Shown: one piece after another, positions 35,101-48,400 of the stretch
Numbering within the stretch: position 1 is the stretch's first letter
Layout: each line of letters begins with the position of its first letter
DNA from: Phoronis australis
Lineage: Eukaryota > Phoronida > Phoronidae
Direction: 5' to 3'
DNA length: 64,000 nucleotides
Assembly: GCA_002633005.1 (NCBI GenBank)
Contig: NMRA01000117.1
Coordinates: forward strand, 729,894 to 793,893
Made by a program: the position numbers and the translations under genes
Notes under the pieces: generated by a model
The model's input: only the letters and a program-made list of their open reading frames with translations
What the model was told of the DNA's origin: nothing
The model's database searches: none

Positions 35101-36356
35101 ACTGATCTAAGGGTAGAAATCCACATAATTAAACGATCAGTTCTCAAGGAATGGTCGTATCACAGATGAAGAGAAAGAACATTGGAGTACTGTCCCGGGA
35201 CAATTATGACATAAAGCATAGAGGAGTTTGGAGCACACTCAGTTCACAGGTGTCCTCAGCTTCTGATCGTGCCCATTACACTATATATATACTACAAGTT
35301 ATGACACCAGGGACAAGGAATTCCACAGGTGGTTCACTTCAACCGTCCATATCAAACACAAAATTCAATAAATTTACACGAAACAGGGGTTCAGCAAACC
35401 ACGAGCAATTGTTCTTTCTTCTCATAGCATTAACAGTGGCCTGCTCCAGCGAGTTCGCATCAAATTCGTGGTCAAAGCACAAAATTCTTCCCCAAAAGCC
35501 GCTGCGTACTGTCAGTGTGCCAGAGCGGAATTATCAGATGTGGAGTTATTGATGTCATGACCTTCCGTGACAAATCGGTAATTTCCGTTTCTCACACTGA
35601 CAGTACGCAGCAGCTTTTTCGGAAGATTTTGTGCTTTGACTGCGAATTTGTTGCAAACTCGCTGGAGCAGGACACCGTAAATGCTATCACTCAGACAAAA
35701 GAACAATTTGTTGAACCTGTCTAGTCTTGACGTTGCGCAAACTTATGAAGTTTTGAGATGGACGGTTGAAATGAAGCACCCATGGAATTCCTATTTCCGA
35801 GTGTCATACCTTGTAGTATACAAAGTGTATTGGATTGGAGACGATCAGAAGTTGAGGTCGCATATGCCTCAGTTACGATCCGGGTGACCGGGCACAATTC
35901 ACGGCATTAACATGGGCATGTATAACTGACATAGCACTTAAACATACAGTTTCGGACTTTTTTAAACTACCTGATCCATCCTCAGACCGTCTTTTTAACA
36001 TGATTCAACAGTACGTTCAATGCATATACAATAAAACGCAATAAAAACTTGAAGTTAATTTCATAAAATTTCCAAAGAATCGGCAATGGCGACAGACACG
36101 CAGCAGCCTCGAATTGGAAACGCATCTGAATAGTCTAGATGCAAAAACCTATAAATAATATCTTGTAAATTTTACGTATGTTATAACTTAAAACTACAAA
36201 ATTAATCTTTGTAAAACTTGTTATAATTAATATGATATTTTATGATAATTTTCATATTTTTAATCATTTTACGCTCTCTTGAGAGTAGAGATTACATCAG
36301 AAAATGGCGCATCCCATGTGTAAAACTTATGTTGTCAAAGTTTGAAGTAGTACAAA
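35101..36356. promoter_or_regulatory. Divergent SF1 / POLR3A intergenic region
   Basis: The space between the first detected SF1 sequence and the POLR3A ATG must contain both promoters if the genes start here. Half of it is occupied by a foldback element (35254-35857). No TATA or initiator is clear enough to call. Confidence 0.4.
35254..35857. mobile_element. Foldback element 1
   Basis: A long imperfect inverted repeat with arms of about 285 bp (35254-35538 and about 35570-35857) around a loop of about 30 bp. Arm landmarks: CCTCAGCTTCTGATCG against CGATCAGAAGTTGAGG at the tips, and GTACTGTCAGTGTG against CACACTGACAGTAC near the centre. No protein is encoded. It is related to element 2 at 36524-37066. 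Confidence 0.8.
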
Positions 36357-36400
36357 ATGGTGAAAGAACAGTTTCGCGAAACAGACGTGGCTCGAAAAAT
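36357..36400 (+). CDS. POLR3A: POLR3A exon 1
   Basis: [14 protein letters not shown] then AT|GTAAGA. The start is fixed by identity to the conserved N-terminus. A foldback element lies on each side of this exon. Confidence 0.9.
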
Positions 36401-39400
36401 GTAAGATATTTTAGAGAGTATACCCATTCATGATAAGAGCAGTTCTCTTTCCGTCTATATAGAAAGTTTTCATGATTGCAAACCATCAGTTACATTAGGC
36501 AATTCCATTCACACAGTGACAGTCACAGGCGTCCTCCGCTTCTGATCGTCCCCAATACACTACATATAATACTTCAAGGTATGACACTCCCGACTAGAAA
36601 TTCCACGGGTGCTTCACTTCAGCCCTCCATAGCTAACATAAAACTCAATAAATTTACACAAAACAAGGTTTCAACATACCATTGGCAATTGTTCTTTCTT
36701 CCAATACCATTCATGGTGTCCTGTTCCGGCGACTTCGTAAGAAATTCGCAGTCAAAGAACAAAAATGTTCACAAAAAGCCAAACACACTTCCATCTGGGA
36801 CAGCTCGAGGTCAAGGACAGTACGGAAATTACCGATGAATTACGGATGGACGGCGTTATCAACATCGTGACTTTACGCTACAAACTGGCAATCTCCGTAC
36901 TGTCCTTGACCTCGAGCCGTAAAAGATGGAAGTGTGTTTGGGCTTTGTGTGAATATTTTTGTTCTTCGACTGCGAATTTCTTATGAAGTCGCTGGAACAG
37001 GACACCATGAATGGTATTGGAAGAAAGAACAATTGCCAATGGTTTGTTGAAACCTTGTTTTGTGTCAGTAGCAATCATTCAATCAGACATTGTCAGTAGC
37101 GATCATTCAATCAGACATAGTCAGTAGCGATCATTCAATCAGACATTGTCAGTAGCGATCATTCAATCAGACATTGTCAGTAGCGATCATTCAATCAGAC
37201 ATTGTCAGTAGCTTATGCTGAGTTCATTAGAAACATATGAAAACATTTTTAAATAGATGATGGCATCAAAGGTTAGAAAAACGTCAGAAATAAACATGTA
37301 AAAAATTTGATCCTGAAAATGTTTAGCTGTTAGTAGTCTTCTGCAGTACTTACCAAAAATAGTTGAATATTATTGTATTTCTGCTGCATGATGGAGAAAT
37401 AGTCTTAACAAAGCCAAAAATGATTTTATAAAAATTCTATTTGTGGAACAGTGAGTTTACCTTGGTATGCTTCAAGATTCCAAATCGTATTGTCTAAATA
37501 CAATTGGCATGTACTCTGTGTGTACTAAGTGTTGTTAACTCCTTTGCATTTCTCTACTATAGAAGCCATGTCACCTTTGGGTTAATGAGTCCTGAGCAGA
37601 TGAAACAACAAGCCCATGTTCATGTCGTCAGCAAGAACTTGTATGCTCAAGATGGTTCAAGGAAACCCGTGGAATATGGCGTACTTGACCATAAAATGGT
37701 AGGCTGTGATGGTCTGTGGTAATAGCTGATTTTGGAAATAGCCGCGCCATACTGAAATTCACTGTCTCGCCAGATGGCAATCAGGTCTTTGGTTGACAGG
37801 CATTCAGCGCCACCTACAGATCTCATGTTATGCAGACAAGAGGTTTAAATATGCTGGTATAAGCAGCGTGTTAACACTTTCCTACTATAGTATTGTCACT
37901 GATGTGTGGTGGGATGTGATAAGAGCGTACGCAGAAAGGCAAACCTTTTGAAATATCCATGGATGAAAGAAGTGTCCCATACAATTGTCATTGCAAAGAA
38001 GAATCTGTGGCTGCATAGTCAGTGGCTGTGACTCGTAAAACAGGATTAAGCTGGTATAAAATAAGCTAAAATAAATTAGTTAATTTTTAACCTAATCAAA
38101 CAATGGTATGGGCTGACTGTGGGATTTATTCCTCCGTGTTTAAGTTGAAGAATCACTATGTAGCAGTGAAATTCTGTCTACCGAATCTTGAGTCGCTGTT
38201 AAGCGAAAGTCAATTTCTCACTCTCATTACTCTTGAGAGCGCCAGTTTGAAAAGTACGCTATTGTTAGGCTATGCCACAGTGCATGCAAAATATAAAGAA
38301 CCTTTTGCATAGCAATATGAGCTCTTACCTCTTAGTATGGGTAGAAAATTCTCCAGTTCAGGCATAACATGTTGGTAAAGTTGAACTACATAATCCTGAA
38401 CATGTGCCTAGACACAAAAATATATTGGTCAATGGTGTGAAATATTCTGAAGTATATCGTGATTTATTGGCAACACTGTAATCTCAAAGTGGTCAATCAT
38501 AAATATCTTGTTTGATACACTGAATAGCTCACTTGCGAGTTTCTCGCTAGTCACTGTGACGTCACCGGAAAGGGGGCAAAACCCGCCATATTGCTCTTGT
38601 TTTGCCCCGAGTCTTTGCTACACACGCTAAAACTTACTGGAGTTCTTATGGTGAATTTTACGCTTAAAACGTTAAAACAACTTAAGATATGGTAGTTGGG
38701 TCGTGGAATAACTGTGAATAGACGAAGAAAATGTGACCTTGTTATGTTGTGCGAAGCTGTGAACGGACTGAAATTGGAACTTAACCCGCTCTAGGCCTGA
38801 ATGGCGCAGGCATACAGGGGCGATAGTGTATCCCCATAAAAAGATATTCACTTCACAATACAGTAAATAAAATCAAATGAAACTTGCATATGTGCACATG
38901 AAGTTATAATTAACGCATACCCTGACTCTGGACACAATTTAGTCTACAAATAACTTGAGCATATTCATGAAAACCTCGCGGTTCTCTCGAGTTTCTCTCA
39001 CTAGCCGCCATTTTGAGGAAGTCAGTTACGTGAAATCACGCCTGTTGACGAACAAAAAGTCCAAGGGACACAAATCTTACAAATTTCACTTGATATTTTC
39101 TCATGCTATTTTGCAAGTGTCACGCGCCAGGTCACGCGCCAAATCTCGCGCTTCGCTCAGTCTCGCGCTAGCCTTTGCCTCATACTCACCTGACTCAGTT
39201 GAAATACTTGATTGTGGTAATNTATCTCATGTAGCTAACCAATGCCTCAACACCATAGTTGTTCTATCTCATGTAGCTAACCAATGCCTCAACACCATAG
39301 TTGTTCTATCTCATGTAGCTAACCAATGCCTCAACACCATAGTTGTTCTATCTCATGTAGCTAACCAATGCCTCAACACCATAGTTGTTCTATCTCATGT

Positions 39401-42400
39401 AGCTAACCAATGCCTCAACACCATAGTTGTTCTATCTCATGTAGCTAACCAATGCCTCAACACCATAGTTGTTCTATCTCATGTAGCTAACCAATGCCTC
39501 AACACCATAGTTGTTCTATCTCATGTAGCTAACCAATGCCTCAACACCATAGTTGTTCTATCTCATGTAGCTAACCAATGCCTCAACACCATAGTTGTTC
39601 TATCTCATGTAGCTAACCAATGCCTCAACACCATAGTTGTTCTATCTCATGTAGCTAACCAATGCCTCAACACCATAGTTGTTCTATCTCATGTAGCTAA
39701 CCAATGCCTCAACACCATAGTTGTTCTATCTCATGTAGCTAACCAATGCCTCAACACCATAGTTGTTCTATCTCATGTAGCTAACCAATGCCTCAACACC
39801 ATAGTTGTTCTATCTCATGTAGCTAACCAATGCCTCAACACCATAGTTGTGCCTATTCTTAGGATATTCAAAGTTTTTACTTGCAACTGTGCCAGAATGA
39901 CAAGAATGTGAAAACTTTTATGTGGTTAACTTCCACATAGACATGTACTGGAGGATCATATATTTTGTGATGGAATGTATGAATTTCCAACCCAGACTTA
40001 AATCGTGTTTTTGTAGGGAACAAGTGAAAAAGACAATTCCTGTTTAACGTGCGGCAAGAACTTGGCAGAGTGCACCGGTCACTATGGTTACGTTGACCTG
40101 GAACTTCCTTGTTTTCATATTGGCTACTTCAGAACTATCATCAACATTCTCCAGCAAATATGCAAGGTTTGTTTTTGCGTATTGTGGTTATTGTAGTAAT
40201 GTTATATGTGAGTAAGGATTTGTTTTAATTTGCACATGTGTTTTAGTGTAGGAATGTCGTATGCTTGTGAGAAAGGATTTATTTTAGTTTTGTATGTACA
40301 ATGTGGTGAAGTTGTATGTGCATCTTTCTAACTTATAATCATCAAATGCTGAAAAATACAGCCTCGGATGGACTCTGGCGATACATGTTTAGTGGTCGGA
40401 ATGTGTTCTTGAGTAAGGTGCATGTGGTTTGGTACGGTAATTCTGTTGCACCTTGTTTAGTTCACAATATGTCGCACTCATGGTGAACACAACTTGGGAT
40501 TCCTACGCACAGGTTCAGCTGTTTCACATACTACAAAATCATGCCTCATTTTAACCACTTGATGTATCCTCTGCATACATTTCAGAATTGCAGTCGAGTT
40601 TTGTTACATCCCGACGATCGCGCAGGATTCCTGGAAATGTTGAAGCGACCGAATCTAGGTTACTTGCAGAAGAAAAGTTTACGAAAGAAAATACACGAAC
40701 GATGCAAGAAGAAAATGTCCACGTGCACTTACTGCAATTCTTACAATGGTCAGTTTTTTGTCTGTTAAAAGATGGTGATGAGGAATATGGTGAAGTTCAA
40801 CAGAAGTTGTTGGCATAGTCATGGAGGGTCACGCACTTAATTTGACAACTTTTGGCTATTTTCTTGTGATTTGTCTATTTCCTCATTTTGGTTTCATAGC
40901 AACTTAGTGGCCATTGTCTTAAGTACTCAAATTTCATTCATGTACAAGAAGATAAAAAGATTAGTACCTGTCACAAAATTAGTGTTCAATGCGAGGTTAC
41001 ATTTAAGTTCTGAAATACGACAGCATTTCTTTTTTCCAAAATTGTGCTATGTCGTACATGGAACTCGTTGGTAATAGTTTTGCCATGTAAAACATCTCAA
41101 GCTTGTTCTGTCTCATTTTGAAGATGGAATATTTTAAACCTTGGAAAGCACATGCAGTCTCGTCTTAAGTCGTTTTGAATCAAAGGCTACACTGCTTATT
41201 ACCACCTCGATGTTTATCTGACGTGTTTTTCTAGGGCAAGTCAAGAAGTGTGGATTGCTCAAAATTTCCCACGATAAGTACAAACAGAACCTCAAAAGAG
41301 AAGACGCCATCACGCAAGCGTATCTCAGTACATTTGACTTGGCTATTGAACAAAATAAAGACTTGGAACCTCTTCTTTCTAAAACACAGGTTTGTGTTGT
41401 AGTAGGAGCAAGCAATTGAAACTTGTATGAAAGGATTGGTGTGTCTTGCCCTAAACCTTTTTCTTATATTTTCTAACGATATCATAATGATGTTTCTTTG
41501 CATAAAATTAATGGAAAATGAAAATGAAAGTATTGCCACTGTCAGGCAATTAGGAAATGGACTGGATCCATACCTGAGCACAAAGGGCCCGTTTTATGAA
41601 AGGCTGCAAAACGATTGTAACTTTGATCTTAATATCTATGCAGTCCAAGAATGTGACTTGTGAAGGCGATTGTTAAGTTTGAATATAAAAAGTAATCAGC
41701 TTAATGTCACTTGAAACGTATCGGTCTGATGATGCAGCATTGTGTTTGCAATGTGCACCCGAGTGAACGATCTATGATAGAGTGAGCCCCGGAAGAAGAA
41801 ATGAGTTGGGGTTTAACGACTTTAAACGTAATTCCTTTGGCTGCTGGTATGTTGTAGGAGATGCTTAATCCTCTGGTAGTGTTGGACCTGTTGGCATGTT
41901 GTAGGAGATGCTTAATCCTCTGGTAGTGTTGGACCTGTTGGTATGTTGTAGGAGATGCTTAATTCTCTGGTAGTGTTGGACCTGTTGGTATGTTGTAGGA
42001 GATGCTTAATCCTCTGGTAGTGTTGGACCTGTTTGAACGTATTCCTGATGAAGACATCCCTCTACTGTTGATGAACACAGAGAATAATCACCCTAAAGAA
42101 TTACTGCTAACCCGTATACTAGTGCCACCTATATGTATTCGGCCATCGGTCGTCTCGGATCTCAAGTCAGGAACGTAAGGAGTCTGTGCCAAATTTCTTT
42201 ATTAATTATTTATTTGGTTAAACTTGAAAGAAAATCCCATTCTAATTAGTGATCTAAGTTTGTCTCAAGAAGTTTTGTAAGTGTAACCTGTGTATTATGA
42301 CTAAAACAACTTGCATCACATTATGGGATTTTTACAGCATTTTGGGTATGGAGGTGGTAACTAGTCTGTTTAGTGGATTAGCATTTTGTGGGTGGTTTTA

Positions 42401-45400
42401 AATCATTGTGAACCCTGCTCTTAGTGAAACAACAGTCCCAGACGTTAATGAAGGGTATAGTCCTGGCTTAGAAATAATCGTTTTATTACTCCCTATGGAT
42501 TAATGAATAGACAAGCCCAGAATGAAGGTCTGAGTTATTTTAAACATTCTTGTTTGATATGAAATATCATGAACAAAAGTTTCACTTAAGGTTTCCTTTC
42601 ATCACTGAATAATGTGCTGTAATTTGTTTACTAACCTTACCTTGGTCAGTAGAGCTCTGCCTTACCTCGGTCAATATAGCTCTGCCTTACCTTGATCAGT
42701 ATAGCTCCTGCCTTACCTCGCCCAATATAGATCTTGTCTCACACCGGTCAATAGAGCTCCTGCCTTAGGTACAGGGTACCCTTGGTTTAGTTTCTGTGTT
42801 TGTGCAGTCTTATTTATCGTAAGCTACATTAATGCAGTGGGTCGTTGACGGCCAGTAGTTGAGTGATTGTGACTGATTTGGAAAGCAAAAGGGTCTAAAA
42901 CCTTGCTTGGATGGTTGGTGAGTTTGATACTTCGTCTGAAATTGGCTTGGTCGGGCACTTTTTCTTTCAGCAATGAGACACAGGTTTTAAAACCAGTCAG
43001 GGTGCAGACAACCTACTTGGTAGACATTGTTTTTGAAGGGGGTCTCATATTCTTGTTTGTTCAAGTTCATTGGTTTGTTACAGGAACGAAGATGACATTA
43101 CAATGAAAATCACTGAGATCATATTCCTCAACGACGTCATCCAAAAACACAAGGCCACCGGCGCTAAAATGCAAATGATTATGGTTCGTAAGAATTGTCG
43201 ATAAATGTAAATTAGTGAGCGTGACCGCTACACTGATATGCTAATATCTTGTGCTGAAAGTTTGCCCTGTCAGGAGCTGCTTTAACTCTTTTTCCTGCTT
43301 GTTTAATGTTAGTACATTTAGTGCTATGTTATCAGAATCATTTTGTGTTGTCGTCATTGAGAGGTTCTCAGATGCTTGTTTGGTTTCTGGAAGTTTCTAG
43401 TCAAGTCAATTGGATAAGTTTCAGAATGGTCAACACAAAGGTTGTTGGTAGTGCATCAATGGTGGACTTAGGTGTATGTTGCGTTTTGAAACATAGATTT
43501 TATCATATTTTGCTAAACTTCATTGTTTTTCTGATTTTCTATATGTTTTACTATCAGTGTTTATGTTCCGTTTGTGTCTGATTTATGTCATCTATAAATA
43601 CATACGATGAGTATGAATGCTTTTAGTTTCTTTTATGATATGTCTATGCTGTTGTTGTAGGAAGACTGGGATTTCTTGCAACTACAGGTGGCGCTACTGT
43701 ACAATAGTGAGACTTCTGGGATACCTATCAACATGCAGGTGGGATGAACTTTTGTTCTGAAAAATTATGATCTAGTTGTGTAACTAGGTTCTGCCACTCT
43801 TTGTTGCTATGACTGTCTGTAAAGGGGGCATTAGTCACTTACAGGGGTCCCATATTTCGAGAACCAGTTCGATGCCTGTCATTCAGTGGAGAAAACTGGT
43901 TCTCAAAATGTTGGATCCCTGTTGGTGACTTGCCTGTGAATAACCCTTTTTCCAGGTTTCCAAAGTTAGACGTAATGTGGGACAAACTCCATCTTGTTGT
44001 ATAACCTCGCATTAGGTCTATAGTCCTGTACGAGGAAAACCAGTGTGAGGTCTTGCAGGCCTCGTAAAAATTTCCACTGAGCTGTAACAGGATAGGACCA
44101 TGATGCTAACTGGACAAAAATTCACCTTGCTTCAAACCATGCAAAGGATGTACTATATAGTCAGATGTCTATGTTTTTGTAAGACAAGTGACTGGGATCA
44201 AAACCATAATCTCTTTATCGGTATGAAACTTTATCGACAGTGTTGCGCTTTTATGAAAAACATGAAGAAGTTGTATTATAAAATTTCTACCAGTGTTAGT
44301 TATAGAGTAATATAACGTATTGTCATTTAGTTATAAATTGATTAGTCATTGTATTAGATTGGAATTGCTACTGCTTAGTTCTCAACCAATCATATTGTAC
44401 TCCGTTTTCTCAGTTTTTGTGAATCATGAATCGTGAAAATGCAAATGATGACAATTTTTTCACAGCCAAAGAAGCCTATGAGAGGATTCTCCCAGCGGCT
44501 CAAGGGGAAGCAGGGTCGATTCAGGGGTAATTTGTCGGGAAAAAGGGTAGACTACTCCAGCAGGACTGTCATCTCACCCGACCCTAATATGCGTATTGAC
44601 CAGGTATGTTGGCTCAAGTGTTTGGTTTAAAGTTATCTTGGGGAGTAGAAGAATGCCCATTTTGGCTAATTTTGGAACATTATATCTCAGAAGTAAGCTC
44701 ATTGAATTCTTATGAAAATTTGAGATACTAGGCTTTATGCACTGTTTGTCAAAACACTGATAGGAAATGTTTTAAATCGTTCCACTTTCGTATGAGGGGC
44801 TGTCAAAAATAGGACATTTCGTGAAAAAAATTGAATGAAGTGAAAACAGATCAATATATTCAAAAACTCTAACATCTTTCTTGACATCTCATCTTGAAGA
44901 TTTATATCAAATAAAATAGGTCATGTTGTCGATAACCGTAGTTGTACTGCTATCTATATACCTTTTTGTTTTTGGTCAATTTTTCTAATGAGACGTGGTC
45001 ACATGACCCAATTAATGTCAGAAATTTAAAAACTCAAAATCTAGTTCTACGGACTTTTTACTTCCAGAAAATAGATACTATAATATACCGAGTTAAAATC
45101 TACAGTTTTGTAGATATTTGGATTAGGTCTTACATAACTTTAAGGTTAATATGTAAATCTTATCGTCAAGTTTGCATGGGTTATCCAAATATCTACAAAA
45201 CTGTTGTTTGAATGAGCATTATTTGTACTTCTTAAGTTCCGACTGACCTAAGTTGTGCTAAAATTCATTTTCTGAAGTTAGTAACTAAAATGAAGTGGAA
45301 AGAGTTTCAGCCGCCAATACATCATGGTTCACAAGGGATGTTGCAGGCGATTTATCGTAACCACTCAAACAAAGGATAGGGATGTGATGATATTATTTTA

Positions 45401-48400
45401 CAAGTTGATGTATTCAACAGCAGAACATGGTTTATAGCTGCTGTAATGTTTGAGCAGAATTCATTTCTCTTTGTAATAAAGTCAAGAAGCCTTTTCAACA
45501 GGACTTTGAGAGAAGGGGTTGGGAGAGGGACTGACAATCATTGCTTATTCTTTAAATCATACTAGACAGCAGAACTAGATGAATGAGTGGCCAACAAAGG
45601 CAATAACCAGTTAAATCAGTTGACTACTGACAAAGTGTACTGTTATATACATGATGACAATGGTATTAGGTAGTCATAAAAATTATAATGCTAGCTTAGG
45701 TAAAAGTAGAAAACAATACAATACAGTACGATATGTAATGTAAATTTAGCGAAAGTACATTCAATACTGTATAAGCCAAAAGTGTTGGGACATGATGACT
45801 GGATGGGGACATGATGACTGGATGGGGACATGATGACTGGATGGGGACATGATGACTGGATGGGGACATGATGACTGGATGGTAGCTGAATCCATAGTCA
45901 GAGTAGTCTTGTCTTGACTGAGAATGAAGGTCAATTAATGAGAAAGTTATGATGACCAAGCCATTCTGTGATTAGAATTTTGTCACCCATATGGTTATTA
46001 CCACTCATTTTTGCTGTTAACAGGGGAAACGAGGAAACAATATTTTGTCTGATTACTTTTATCTTGTACTATAAATGGAGGAATCGAATATATTTGTCAG
46101 GTGGCTGTTCCCGTTCATGTGGCTAAGGTGTTGACCTATCCTGAGAGGGTCAACAAGGCTAACATAGAGTTGATGAGGAGCCTTGTACGTAATGGTTGTG
46201 ATGTGCACCCGGGGGCCAACTTTATACAGCAGAGAGACAATGTGAAGAGGTAGTACCCTTCAGACATGTGTGGCTTAGTTATTGTTTGAATTTAACGTTT
46301 TGTAGGATCATGAGTGTATGTTCAAATTCAGCTAATTTTCGAACATTGTATTTCAGGAACGGCTCATCGTATTCATATCAAACTTTCTGATACTAGGATT
46401 TATGCACTGTTCTCCAAAATTTTGTTATGAAATGTTTTTGAAACGCTACATTTTTGCATGAAGTGTTATCAAAAAATAGTTTTTCATAAATAAGTCAAGA
46501 GTTGCATGAAACAAAATAATTAAGAAAACTGTAACTATCATTTTTGAGATTTAATTTGGTCATATTATTGCTATGAATGTACCTTAAGTTTCTTTTTTGG
46601 TAAATTTTGCTATAAAGGCCTGTTCATTTGACCCAATTAATGTCAGTTTGGCGTAAAGTCAAACATCAAATTCTACAGACTTTTTACTGTCAGAAAATAA
46701 ACTCTTAAACGTGAGTGAATAATTTTGTAGGTATTCAGCTAAATACAATCAGTCTTGTCAATAAGGTCCTACATGATCTTAAAGTATTGTTTGCCAGCAG
46801 AATTCTTAAAATCACTGTTCTGAAACGTAGATGCTACATGTGGGTCCGTAGCAGGGTTAAATTTGAATGCATTTTAGATTCCCCAACCTAATATTGAACA
46901 GAATACGAAAACAAAAACATTACATTTGACTAAATGGGGAATAGTCTCTCTTCATCGAGGATATGACCTACCTACTATTTACAACACCTTAGTTTTTCAT
47001 GGTGGCCAATAGGTGTCTCTAGTTACCATATGATGGGAAAGGGTGGGGAAATTTAAATCAGTCGATACTGGAGAAGGACTCGAGAAGGGTCCGAAAGCTA
47101 TGTCATCCAAGCCTACCGGACTCCGAAAATGTAACTTTTTCATTCCTTATTACGTTTGACTTTCAGGTTTTTGCGTTATGGTGACAGGCAGAAGCTTGCG
47201 CAGGGGTTGAGACTTGGTGATGTGGTGGAGCGCCACCTGTTAGATAATGATGTAGTGCTGTTCAACAGGCAGCCATCACTTCACAAACTCAGTATACAGG
47301 CTTTCTATGTAAGTTAGTTTCGGTGATGTTCTTGGTGTAAAATGTAGTGCTTTTTGCTTAATAACTTTTTACTAAATCTTTATCTCGGCATTCCTTCTTC
47401 ATGTTTATTTAAAATTATGCTGGTGACTATTTTGAGATCTGTCAGTGTTTTGCCAGTTATCGATGAATTTGGATGCTTAGAAAAGTATCATTCTGCAAAT
47501 CTATAATGGATAATGAATTTGAAAGGATTGTTAATGCTCATTTTCGTACTTCATAGGATTGTTGGTTTTCCAGCTTAAGCGATTGTAAAACTTTGCAATC
47601 ACAAAATTTATTTTAACTGGAAATTTTTAGATAATCACCATCATAACACATTTTCAACTGGTTGTGTTGAATTTTTTTGACTCAGACTTCTGAATGTTCA
47701 AAAGTTATCACTCTGGTTTCACTTCTAGAACCGTGCGGAAACTTGATTTTTACGTAGTGCCATTCTCAGCAGTTCACATGTTTTTAACATTTTTGAGGCA
47801 CATCGTTTTTTGAGTGGTACACTGAATCCACTTTCCATTTCACTTGAGTTGAGTTGGAAATATCTGTTTTAATAAGAGTGGAGGGACAAAAAGTTGAAGC
47901 CTGTGTTGTATTGTTCATTTCTCTGCAGGCCAAAGTCATGCCTCACCGGACGTTCCGGTTCAATGAGTGTTGCTGTAACCCATTCAATGCAGACTTTGAT
48001 GGTGACGAGATGAACCTACATCTGCCTCAGACTGAAGAGGCCAAGGCTGAGGCCATAACATTGATGGGGGTAAGATTTTGCCTTACACGTGGGTGCTTGG
48101 CGACTTGCACCAACATCTCGGGTTATCGATCTGATTGACTCTGTCAGGTGAGGGGAAGGCTGTTCAGTAGGAAGTCGCCTATTGTGGCTAGGGTTGGGGC
48201 TGCTTACATGAACATCTGAGTCATTTGGGAATCCATTTTGACAAAGTTTGTGTGGTAAAATTTAATTTTAAGGTTGAAGCTTTTGACTGAAATGAAGCAT
48301 GAAATGTATCTTAGAAGATATGTTCACAGTGTTCTAAATTTGATGACGCCTTCTATTAATTTTGTCTTTGATTCATAGTTGTCATAACATTTGTTGATAC

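Noticed and set aside
37065-37213. Possible CRISPR-like array (28-bp repeats)
   Set aside because: Repeats are contiguous with no spacers; it is a simple tandem repeat in a eukaryotic intron.
38955-39911. A 318-codon open frame over the 42-bp array
   Set aside because: It exists only because a stop-free unit of 42 bp is repeated; the peptide is a 14-residue repeat inside a POLR3A intron with no splice or start context.
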